NCBI RefSeq assembly: GCF_910592395.1
Contig: NC_088309.1
Location: forward strand, 23,686,599 to 23,750,598
Source of the DNA: Lineus longissimus
Taxonomy: Eukaryota > Nemertea > Pilidiophora > Heteronemertea > Lineidae
Length of the DNA stretch: 64,000 bases
Direction of reading: 5' to 3'
Made by a program: the position numbers and the translations under genes
The notes under the pieces: generated by a model
Told to the model about the DNA's origin: nothing
Database searches by the model: none
What the model saw: the letters and a program-made list of their open reading frames with translations, nothing else
Shown: one piece after another, positions 33,422 to 43,093 of the stretch
Position numbering within the stretch: position 1 is the first letter of the stretch
Layout: each line of letters begins with the position of its first letter

Positions 33422-35216
33422 TCATTGTGACTCAAGAATTTCTCTGACACATCCATCAAAGATCACATTGAAATTGTCACCTTTCATTGGTTCAAGAAGC
33501 TCCATAACTTCTTTGCTGCAAGCCCGTTTCAAGATAATGAGACACTTAGTTGCCTCTGCTAGGAGGCCATCTTTAACATCTTGACAGGTCATTGTCTCAT
33601 CCACCGATATGTCATACACAAATTTCAAAACACATTTCAGAATTTGTTCACAGTGACAGGATATTCGAGGCCAAGTCTCTTGAATGTATACTATCATCGT
33701 TTTCAGAATGTTCTGTTGAGCAGTTTCTACTTGACTGTCGTATTGTTCCAAGAAACTCTCAAAGACCCGAAGCAATCGCCTACTGTGACGCACAACAGTT
33801 ATTCCCATTGCCTCCAAAAAGCTTGGTAAGCACTTGGTGTAAGCTTGTCTCAGGACCAACAGGTTTTCCATCTCCATATTTGTCAAAACTTGAACGAAGA
33901 CTTTGTCATACCTGGAAGAGAGAAAGCTAGATTTCAATGTTACTGACTTTCGAATGCAGACTAACTATGTGAAAGCCCATTTAACGTCATATGAAAAAGT
34001 AATCTTAAATCCATATGCCAGATTTGGAATCAAAGTTAAAATGCTATCTCAAGCCAAGCCTTAGTTCTAACTGGAAACCAGAAGTTTAGAATAAGACAAA
34101 CCTGCCATACACCCTTGGTTGATCAGTTTTTAAGGGTGATACTTCAGCGATCTTTAGAACAGCCAACAGACAAGGCAAAGTGATCTCAATCACTGGAGTT
34201 TCTTTGGAATACAACTGTTGGAAAAGTGCATCGTAGAGGACATCAACACGGCCATACCACTTCAGCTCAGCAGAACTAGTATTCTTGATAAGATGTTCAA
34301 GACATTTGAGACCCATCAGCTTGTTGGTAGTCATGTAGTCATCTATCAGGAGCAGGACAAGAGGAAAAATATGATCAAGGTATCCACCAAGTTCAGGCAT
34401 TTGAACATGAAGCAGACTTTGACAGAATGCTTCAGTCGTCGCAGGATTTCTTTTCCAAAGCTCCTTTGTCAAGTGCGGCTGCATTCTGGATAGCAACTGA
34501 CTGTATATGCCTTTAGGAAACAGCTTACATTCAAAGTATTCAGTCGTTCCACACAGAATGTCTTTTACAAACCGACACCCTGTCATCTCCAGAAGAACCT
34601 TCATGACAGATTTTGTACAGTCAACACAGTCATTTTTTGTCCAAAGAGTTTGTTCCATTGATGTGAAACAAATCAACATGATATCAACTATGGCAGCTTT
34701 TATAATCTCTTCGGCATAATCAGTTCTTTCCTTTAGCATCAGTTCATATGAATCAATCACCTGTCGTTCTTTTTCATGGGTCATACAAACTGAAGTTACA
34801 CACTTTTCTGTGCAGAAGAGGTGTAACTTTTTAAGTACTGTATCAATAATTCTCAAGAACAGTAAAAGTCTTTCTTGTGCACCCTCGAAATCCCTCTTGC
34901 CGTATTCCTGATCTTCCCTATTCTTGAACTGCTTCACCCGCGTCCATTCCGCTAAATCTAAAATGAAAATCACCCAATGTTTGGCTTCCACAGAGAGAAA
35001 TAAAGCATCCCAATCCCTTTCCTGGACAATATCAGTCAACTGTTTCACAACTTTAATCTTTTCACAACTTTCTGCAGTGCTCATCAACCTCCTGAAAGTT
35101 CTCAACGCCTTTTCTGTTGGCCAATTTTTGCATTGCAGAAAACCTGGTTCCTCTTTCAGCATTTTGAGCAGATCCTTCAACTCCGTTTCTTCCTCTGCAC
35201 TGGTCAGGTCGGCCAT
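33422..35216 (-). CDS. TTI2: TELO2-interacting protein 2
   Basis: Two exons at 34102-35216 and 33422-33911 give 534 residues. The junction GGCAG|gtttgt ... cttccag|GTATGAC (phase 2) reads RVYGRYDKVFVQVL. The start is ATG at 35216 (MADLTSAEEETELKD). A TTG codon two codons upstream would extend the frame but is not a credible start. The protein is helical and HEAT-like. Family hallmarks are IFPLVLLLIDDYMTTNKLMG, LKCLEHLIKNT, RQAYTKCLPSFLEAMGITVV, QETWPRISCH and LAEATKCLIILKRA, which match human TTI2 (508 aa). TTI2 acts in the cytosolic TTT complex with TELO2 and TTI1, helping Hsp90 fold and stabilise PIKK kinases such as mTOR, ATM and ATR. It is divergent from the LRR gene. Confidence 0.93.
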
Positions 35217-35380
35217 TTCCAAGTCTAGAAGTTACTACGGCAAGTGTTCTATAGTTTTGATTCGAAAATATGTTCTGGAGTGTTTGAAATTGGTCGTATG
35301 ATGCCAAAATATGGAGAAAATAATCTACTTTTAGCAGACAGCCCTGCTCATGACATGCATGATGATCGCAGCCGGTTTAC

Positions 35381-36083
35381 TGTCGTTTCGCTACATTGCC
35401 AGTTCGCTACCAGTCGTTTCGCTACATGTGGCGGTCGTTTCGTTACATGGTAGGTCGTTTCGCTACATGGGTGGAGTCGTTTCGCTACATGATGGGTACG
35501 GTCGTTTCGTTACATGGAGGACGTTTCGCTACATGGGTGGAGTCGTTTCGCGACATGGATGTAGGTCATTTCGCTACATCGTAGGTAGTTTCGCTACATG
35601 GGTGGAGTCATTATTTTTTCAAGTTTGTGCTAAACTCCGGGCTAAATATCTGTTGTGAATTTAGGGAAAAAATGCTCGAGTATATTACAATTACAGATTC
35701 GTCTTCGGGTAATCATCATCATCATCATCATCATTATTATTCACGGCGTAGTAACCAAATTTGATTTTTGCCGCATGCAGTTTGAACGGGCTAAGTGTGC
35801 GGGTGCATGACAAAAGTTTGAAACAAAAACTCGGAAATGTTCTGTTCGTTCCAAAAAAAGTTTGTACGTCACCAATTGCGACAGAGGCTGCGAGGTTGCC
35901 TACATCCATGTCGCGAAACGACTCCACCCATGTAGCGAAACGTCCTCCATGTAACGAAACGACCGTACCCATCATGTAGCGAAACGACTCCACCCATGTA
36001 GCGAAACGACCTACCATGTAACGAAACGACCGCCACATGTAGCGAAACGACTGGTAGCGAACTGGCAATGCAGCGAAACAGCC
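35381..36083. mobile_element. Foldback element with tandem-repeat arms
   Basis: Two arms of about 185 bp (35381-35565 and 35899-36083) are near-perfect inverted copies separated by about 330 bp. Each arm is itself a string of short direct repeats built on GTCGTTTCGCTACATGGGTG, with GTTACATGG and GCGACATGG variants. The loop begins with two further repeat units (GGTCATTTCGCTACATC, GTAGTTTCGCTACATGG), then carries a (TCA)n tract near 35711. The layout resembles foldback elements, whose long inverted arms hold internal tandem repeats. Open frames through the arms are repeat artefacts. It occupies the head-to-head interval between TTI2 and the LRR gene. Confidence 0.85.
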
Positions 36084-36813
36084 TGATACCATCGCAGCCA
36101 TGACAGTTTCAGGAGGAGGAGTATGTGACGTTACCAGAGTTTGCTGTGATTAAAATTGGAAACGCAATTGGAAAATCAACGTATTTTGACAGTAATAATA
36201 GTGCGGTTTTTTTAAATATTGCCACATGACCTATATCGGGGATTTAGATCTACCTTTCAAGGGGCAAATATCTGCATACTTGCGTCCTTGGATTCAAAAT
36301 GGTGGTCGAAATGCCAAATTTCTGCAAATGCAGACGATAAATCGACTGTAAATACTACTAGAAGTTCTTCTCATTTGAATTTACTTGATAGGTGAACTTA
36401 TTCATTCATATAGCTCATACTTGACACCACTTGAGTGCGTACAACCCTTTCCTGAATGAGAAGTAGTCCATTTTTCACACAGGGATTTGACCATCGCATC
36501 CGTCCCATCATCATGCCCATGCCCATGAGGCCCCCATGGCATGCCCATCACTGACCATCATGACCATGTGATTGTGAGAGGTGACAGTGTCAGTCACGAC
36601 GGTCACAGTGACAGTGTTATGAGTTTCAGTCCATGCACTGCCACTCACCACTGGTCACATACAGGTCACTATAGTTAGTTTGCTCCAAGATGATAAGAAA
36701 TTTTTCATCGCTCTCATTTTCACAATTTCTTTTCAGTTCCGTCACCTTTGTTTTTCAGAGAGATCTCAGTCCACAATCTTTGCACAGTCAATCATTGAAA
36801 GGTAGACCAGACC
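36084..36813 (+). promoter_or_regulatory. Upstream region of the LRR gene
   Basis: No gene was seen. There is a low-complexity CCATCATGCCCATG-type stretch at about 36500-36640. A strong acceptor-like sequence (tttgtttttcag) ends at about 36759, 55 bp before the ATG, so the ATG exon may be preceded by a non-coding first exon. The promoter itself is not identifiable. Confidence 0.4.
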
Positions 36814-38098
36814 ATGGATGGCAATTGCGAGAGAAGCATCAAGGAGGCGTTAGACAAGAAGATTGCTTCTTTAAATCTCAGCCACCGGAATCTATCAGTG
36901 GTGCCCAGTAGCTTGGATAAGTTACATCATCTAACTCACCTAAACCTAAACAACAATAGACTACTCATGCCACCAGTGGAGTTGGCCTCACTACAAGGTC
37001 TTGAAGAATTGACTTTGGACCACAATCAGCTGTCTACGCTACCAACTGCCATCAGCACTCTGACAAACCTCACATATCTCAATGTCAGCTCTAATCCATT
37101 GGGAACCTTGCCATCGGAGATCGGATTGCTTGTAAACTTAAAACAATTGTGGGTTGTTGATAATCAGTTGGGTTCACTTCCACCTGCAATGGGCTCTTTA
37201 AAGTATTTGGAAAAACTTAGTGTCCGTAAAAATAACATCCGGGATTTACCAGAGGAGCTTGGTGATTTACACTGCTTACAATGGTTATGTGTTGCTGAGA
37301 ACAAACTATTCTGTCTTCCAAAGACTTTTCACAATTTATGTGATTTGGTTTATCTGAATATTGATGGAAATGAGTTTCAAGAAGTACCTCGTTGCTTGGC
37401 TGAACTGAAGCATTTAGCCACAGTGTGTGCCAGGAACAACCAGGTGAGGTCCGTCTCTGATGACATGATTCTGGAACTAGCAGATCTGAGCAAGCTGGAT
37501 CTTCGAAACAATGTGATAAAGCAGCGGCCCACACATTGGAGGGTATGTACCTGTACACATGTATCCATGTTGATATTGAAATTTATGACATAGACCTACG
37601 TGTAGGTGAAGATGCCTTGCAGCTTAGTCAGTTTTGTGCAACCCATTTCTGATGTGCAAGCATTCAAATGGTCTTGGTTTTGAAGGTACATTTTTGTCAT
37701 CCGGCCGTATGTTTCCACAATGATTCTAGTAACTGGCACGAAATAAAATGTTTATGGTGTGAAGATGCATGTCTGGAATAGACACGGTAGGCTAAGAGGC
37801 TGTTGAAAACCGAAATTGAGAGTAAACAAAACTGACTAGGAGATTAGATTGATACAGAAAGTTAAGCTGGGTAATGTCAATTTCCTTCCCTTTGTTTCAG
37901 GCTTTCAATCACATTCTTCTCGGAGACAACTATGATGGGGGCGATGCCGTGGCCACAAAAATGTCCATACCTGCAGAGGGAGATAAGGCTGAGGAGGAAA
38001 GTGACAAGGATTCTGATATTGATGAAATCAAAAGACGACCACCACAGTTTGTGACACCGAGGGAACAAAAACTCGAACCGCCAAAGACTCTTCACTGA
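36814..38098 (+). CDS. Leucine-rich repeat protein, identity not assigned
   Basis: Two exons at 36814-37542 and 37901-38098, phase 0 (TGGAGG|gtatgt ... tttgtttcag|GCTTTC), give 308 residues. Residues about 15-240 form nine to ten 23-residue LRRs of the SHOC2/Ras-suppressor kind, such as LTHLNLNNNRLLMPPVELAS, LEELTLDHNQLSTLPTAIST and LTYLNVSSNPLGTLPSEIGL. The C-terminus has a short linker (AFNHILLGDNYDGG) and then an acidic, charged tail (EEESDKDSDIDEIKRRP) without a known domain. No signal peptide or membrane segment is seen, so a cytosolic or nuclear scaffold is likely. It could be an LRRC-type orthologue, but I cannot place it by memory. The gene is certain; its function is open. Confidence 0.9.
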
Positions 38099-38838
38099 TA
38101 TGAGACATTCTATGATTATTTGCTCAAAGTTTATTATATTGCTATAAGAAAGATTTCTGCTCTAATTTTGGGTTTGAGGAGAAGTGTTTAAGCTGTTGTT
38201 GTTCATCGTGACCCATGAGATAAAGTGATTCTAGGGCAGATAGATGTAGGCCTATACATGTAGTCAGTAGAATATATTGCTCTTATCTTGCCATTTTAAA
38301 CCCTGGTGATCCAAGTTCTTTTGGTTTTGCTTACCAAAACAGTGATGATATGAATAGATTTTTTAATTGCTTTTGGTCCATTGTGGATGTATACTGTTCT
38401 ATGCATTTGACTCGGAAAGATGCTGCCCACACAGTCAGTTATGATGTTGATTGTGATGTGTTTATTTTGTTCTACTCTAGTCTAAAAAGCTGTATTCTAA
38501 TGAGTTGTGATATTCACCCCCCCCCCCCCCCCCTCTTCCCTGGAATGTGTTCTGTATAATAGAATGCTGAAAACAACAGCACCCCTTTCAGTTGGGATAT
38601 ATCTGGAATGTATTCTAATATCGAACGCTAAAGTATAAATTCATCTCTGTGTTGGAAGGATGTCATTGTTTTGCATTGTGACTTTGTTGTAATCACCCAG
38701 AGACAGTCCGAAATGAGTGTGATACGGCCCAACTGGAAATTAACAAATTTACAACAACTGTGTACATTTCGCAATACATTACACTGCATTTCTTCCTGTT
38801 ACACCTGTCCACCTTTTCTCCTAATTTACTTCGTCAAA
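38099..38838 (+). other. LRR gene 3' UTR and glutaredoxin upstream region
   Basis: AT-rich with no gene. It contains a run of about 17 C residues at about 38517-38533. The two tandem genes are about 740 bp apart, so the glutaredoxin promoter should lie in the second half. No TATA box is obvious. Confidence 0.45.
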
Positions 38839-39486
38839 ATGGGCAAGGCCGAGGCAAGAACATTTGTCAACGCACAAATTGCGTCCAAAAAAGTCGTTGT
38901 GTTCTCAAAAACCTATTGTTCGTACTGTAAAATGGCAAAACAAGCCCTGAAAGATGTTGGTGCGGATTTCCTTCTCCTTGAACTGGATAACCGACCTGAT
39001 TGTGAGGACGTTATGGATGTCCTCAAGGAAATGACAGGAGGCAGGACGGTAAGTAGAAAGTACTGACGGATAGTCTCTGTCGCAGCTAATCAGATAGGTC
39101 AATTCGACAAATACGAATCGGAACCAAACAACGCTCGGGACATGTTGGAAGATCCTAGCCCACTTTCTGACTTTGGTCAGTCCCATAAGGCTAAGTCACT
39201 GCGATCCTTTGTTCACGGTAAAAAGCCTGACTGGTCAGCGCCCAAACAAACTTCCTCGAAATTGTCTTCAGGGCCTACTCTGTTAAAGACTCCGAAATTA
39301 CTCTATAATGGTGTTGAACCCTGTTATTGGCGAAGGCAGTGGTCCTGGGCTAAAGTTGAAATGGCTATAATCTCTTTTTCTTTTCAGGTTCCGAGGGTTT
39401 TCATTGATGGGAAGTTCGTTGGAGGAGGTTCGGAGATGAAGAGCATGAAAGCATCAGGTGAACTGCAGAAGATGGTCAAAGCATGA
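38839..39486 (+). CDS. GLRX: Dithiol glutaredoxin
   Basis: Two exons at 38839-39048 and 39388-39486 give 102 residues. The active site is T25-Y26-C27-S28-Y29-C30; the more usual form is CPYC, and CSYC is also found in vertebrate GLRX2. The glutathione-binding TVP motif (T70-V71-P72) is built across the intron. It is followed by RVFIDGKFVGGGSEMKSM with the conserved GG, and no C-terminal extension. It reduces protein-glutathione mixed disulfides using GSH. The start MGKAEARTFV has no targeting peptide, so this is a cytosolic form, although the upstream in-frame sequence from 38671 leaves room for an extended start. The phase-0 junction is clean. Confidence 0.93.
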
Positions 39487-39521
39487 GGGATCTGAGCCCA
39501 GGCATGGCTTCAGGGAACAGA

Positions 39522-39527
39522 AATAAA
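39522..39527 (+). promoter_or_regulatory. GLRX: Glutaredoxin polyadenylation signal AATAAA
   Basis: AATAAA lies 36 nt after the stop codon and implies a very short 3' UTR. Confidence 0.6.
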
Positions 39528-40009
39528 CATACTATACTTTATGCAAAAGTCTCTGAATGCTTCTTCAAGGATGGACTGTATCTTCACAAAGTCTAGTCTC
39601 TGCTTTGGTCTGGCATTTTATAAGTCTTCTATGTTACTTCCAGCTACAGCGACTGTGGGAAGGAACCATGTCATGTGTGATTTAAATGTTAAAATCAAAA
39701 CTTAATCAGTCTTATTGAGGTCCATAGCCTAAAAATGGCATGGCTATAGCCATGAACCTTTTTGGGTCTGCTCTTTCAGGGCAGATCATGAGACCAAGAG
39801 GCAAATCCAAATGGAGACCATGATAATTCAAGATGTTTATATTTTTACTGATTACTACTGATTCACATTCAACTGGTCGGCTGTTTCTGCCATTAACACA
39901 TTGTACTTTGTGTGCCTTTAAGAATTGCATGTAGCCTTCTTGCCAACACAGTTTTCCTTCCAAGACTAGTCTCAAAATGCATATGAACATATAAGATTAT
40001 GAATTAATT

Positions 40010-40195
40010 TTTAAAAGTTCTTATGAATTGTTTGATTTCTTCTTGTACTTCGAGAAATTGAACAGCAAGCGGCCATTCTGTTCACCGGTTTATGATCAGA
40101 GATTTAAAAGTTCTTATGAATTGTTTGATTTCTTCTTGTACTTCGAGAAATTGAACAGCAAGCGGCCATTCTGTTCACCGGTTTATGATAAGAGA
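40010..40195. repeat. 93-bp tandem duplication (two copies)
   Basis: TTTAAAAGTTCTTATGAATT starts copies at 40010 and 40103. They are almost identical through GCGGCCATTCTGTTCACCGG and TTTATGAT(C/A)AGAGAT. The unit is a multiple of three, so one frame reads through both copies, but there is no sign of coding. Confidence 0.92.
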
Positions 40196-40599
40196 TGTGC
40201 TGGAAGAAACGCAAGGTCAAACAGCCAACTTGTATCATTTGACATGATTGTGTGACCTTGAAAGATTGGTCAAATCAAATTCCTGGGTGACATACATGTA
40301 CCCGGTACTAGTATCATGTGTGGTCCTTATATGCCCTCATGACCATGGTGTCCGTCGTCTGGGTACCCCTACCCCGAAATGCGTTTGGGTAAATTGCTGT
40401 TATCCCAATCTCTCTGGTCATCTCCACACACCAAACAAGCAACAGTTCTGGCTTCTCCGAATTGCCTCAAAGTAGCTGCCAGGGGGATGTAGTCCAATCC
40501 AAGACAATCGACCTGATAGAGCCCTTCTCCCTCGAGTCTTTGCACCCTCCAAGATAATCGATCTGTAGAGCCCTCATCCCTTGTGACTTGACTCCCTAC

Positions 40600-42925
40600 A
40601 AGACAATTGATCTGCTAAAGCTAGGGAACAGCCTACTATCTTTTGAGACACCCTGAATAGTTTGGTCTCTATCCAATGCATCTCATCCAGGGAGCTCTTT
40701 ACGGAGTACATCTTGTCCTTTTTGGAGAACAACCTTCAATCTTTTGGGACACCCTGAATAGCTTTTACTTCATCCAGTACATTATTATCCTTTCATAGTA
40801 CTGCCTACCATCTTCAGACAGCCCCTGAATAACAAGGCTTTCATCCAATACATATAATCCTTTTCGAGAACAACTCGCTGTCTTTTGTGACACCCTTAAT
40901 AGGGAGCTCTTCATCAAGTGCATCTTGTCCTAGTTGGAGAACAACCTACCGTCTTTTGTGACGCCCTGAATAAGAAGCTTGTCATCAAGTCGATCTTGTC
41001 CTAGTTGGAGAACAACCTACTGTCTTTTGTGACTCCCTGAATAGGTAGCTAGTCATCAAGTACATCTTGTCCTTGCTGGTGAACAACCTACATTATTGTG
41101 GGACAACCAGAATAGCTTCCACTTCATCCGATATTTCATATATACGTTGGAGAACAACCTACTGTCTTTTGTGGCACCATGAATACGGAGCTGTTCATCA
41201 AGAACACTGTCCTTGTTTGAGAACAACTTACTGCCTTTTGGGACACCCTGAATAACATTGTCTTCAATTGCCTGAATGTGACAATCTCCCTCTTTCTCAA
41301 ACAATAATGAGATGAACTGGGCGAAGTGGTAGCCATATTCAGGGTGTCCAAAAAGACATAGGTTGTTCTCTACAAGGACGAGATGCAATCAACAAAGAGA
41401 CAGCTTCGGTCGCAGAAGACAACAGTTGTTCTTTAACAATGGTGACACATAAACGATGAAATGCTGTCCCCAAAAGACAGTAGGTCACAAGAGCGAAACA
41501 TAATTGATGACTGGCTGGCTACGCAGTGGGGTTCCCAAATCACAGCTGGTTGTTCTCTAATGAGGGTGAAACGAATGTGATGAAGAGATAGATAAATCTG
41601 GGTGTTCAAGAAGGACAAACTCCCAGAGTGTCTCAAAAAACAATAGGCTGCTGTCTACCAGAGACAAGGGCGTGTGATTCATGGTATCCAAAGACACACT
41701 AGGTTGTTCTCTCACAAGGGCAAAACATAATTGGTGATGTGCAGCTTTGCAAGGCAATAGTTTGTTAACAGTACACACGATGACCCAAAGACAGTATGTT
41801 GTTCTCATGCAAGGACGAGACACACAAGCCACCAGTTAGGTGACAGCTATGGGGTGTCCCAAAGTACAGTTATAGGTTGTTATAAAATAGAGTTTAATGT
41901 ACATGTATATGAAGGACAGCAAGCTTCGGTGTCGAAAATGTAGATTGGTAGTAGAACTTCAAAATAAGGACATTATGTACTTGATGACAAGCTCCCTATT
42001 CCGAGTGTCCCAGTGGGTTGTTCTTAAAAAGGACGAGCTGTATTGGATGAAGGCCTAATTGTGTCCAAAGACAGTAGGCTTTTCTCTGAAAGATGTACTC
42101 GATGATGAAGTGGTAGCTAGCTATTCAGGTTGTTCTCAAACAAGGTGGTTCTTGATGAAGAGCGTCCTACTCTGAATGTCTGAGAAGACAGTCATTTCTT
42201 ATCCAACAAGGGGGAGGCGTCATGAATGAAGACCTGCTTTCGGAATGTCCCCAAAGAAGGTATTGTTGTCTAGCAGGGATGAAATGCTTTTTTGGAGGAT
42301 AGCTGGATTTGATGTTCGAAATTGATCTGATGTCCCAGCTGTACTGGACTGGAGTGGTAGCTATTCAGGTTGTCTCAATGAATGCTGGTTGTTCTCTATA
42401 AACAAGATTGAGACGTTTATTGATAAAGAGACAGCTTTCCCATTGTTGTTCTCTTACAAGGACAAGGACATCAACATGTCTCAATAAGGATGAGAAGCAC
42501 TGAATGATTATCTTGCTGCTTGTTGTGTCGTAAAGATGGTTGTTCTCTAAAACAGTTGAGATGTAATGGAGAAAGAGCTTGCTATTTAGAATGTCCCAAA
42601 AGACAGGAGGTTGCGGTCGACCTAAGATGAGGTGTAATGGATGAACTATTCAGGGTGTCCCAAAAGACAGTATGCTGTTCTCCAACTAGGACCAGGTATG
42701 CTTGATGAAGGATTCCTAATTCAGAGTGTCTCAAAACCAGTTTGTTGTTTTCAAACAAGGGCAAGTGGATTGGATGAAGCTATTCAGGGTGTCACAAAAA
42801 AGATGCAAGTTGTTCTCCAACTAGGACAAAATGTATGTGATGAAAAGCACCCCATCCAGGGACATCAAGGATGAACATGAGATATTCGTCCTAATTACAA
42901 AGAGAGTGGGTTGTTCTCCACAATG
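40600..42925. repeat. 71-bp repeat array in two opposed halves
   Basis: From about 40610 to 41330 the unit reads GAGAACAACCTACTGTCTTT, TGGGACACCCTGAATAG, then TCATCAAGTACATCTTGTCC. The regular part has a 71-bp period (AGTTGGAG at 40932 and 41003). From about 41330 to 42920 the units appear as the reverse complement (TTCAGGGTGTCC, AAAGACAGTAGGTTGTTCTC) with more divergence and spacing changes. The two halves therefore form a large imperfect inverted repeat. It lies between the 3' ends of the glutaredoxin and NF1 genes, and the same family appears at 32.9-33.2 kb. Confidence 0.88.
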
Positions 42926-43093
42926 TGGTATCTGATTTGGGAATGGGATAGGTTCAGTCCAACAGAAGTAACAGGAGAATCCTTGGCAGATCTCAGCAGG
43001 GGATTGTCATATTCAGACAATCAGACGAGTTTCACAGAAATCGAAGGTCACAATACAACCACAGCCAAGACAGACATTTTCTTATAAAAACAT

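Noticed and set aside
33592-33930. Plus-strand frames over TTI2 exons
   Set aside because: They are antisense shadows of the well-supported TTI2 exons.
35217-35222. Extension of TTI2 by two codons to a TTG start
   Set aside because: ATG at 35216 is available and begins a sensible N-terminus; a TTG start is not expected for an animal nuclear gene.
35707-35740. CRISPR-like or regulatory repeat at the (TCA)n tract
   Set aside because: It is a plain trinucleotide microsatellite inside the foldback loop.
35350-36101. Frames of about 70-136 codons in the foldback element
   Set aside because: They are repeat-derived, in both arms and both strands, without similarity to any protein.
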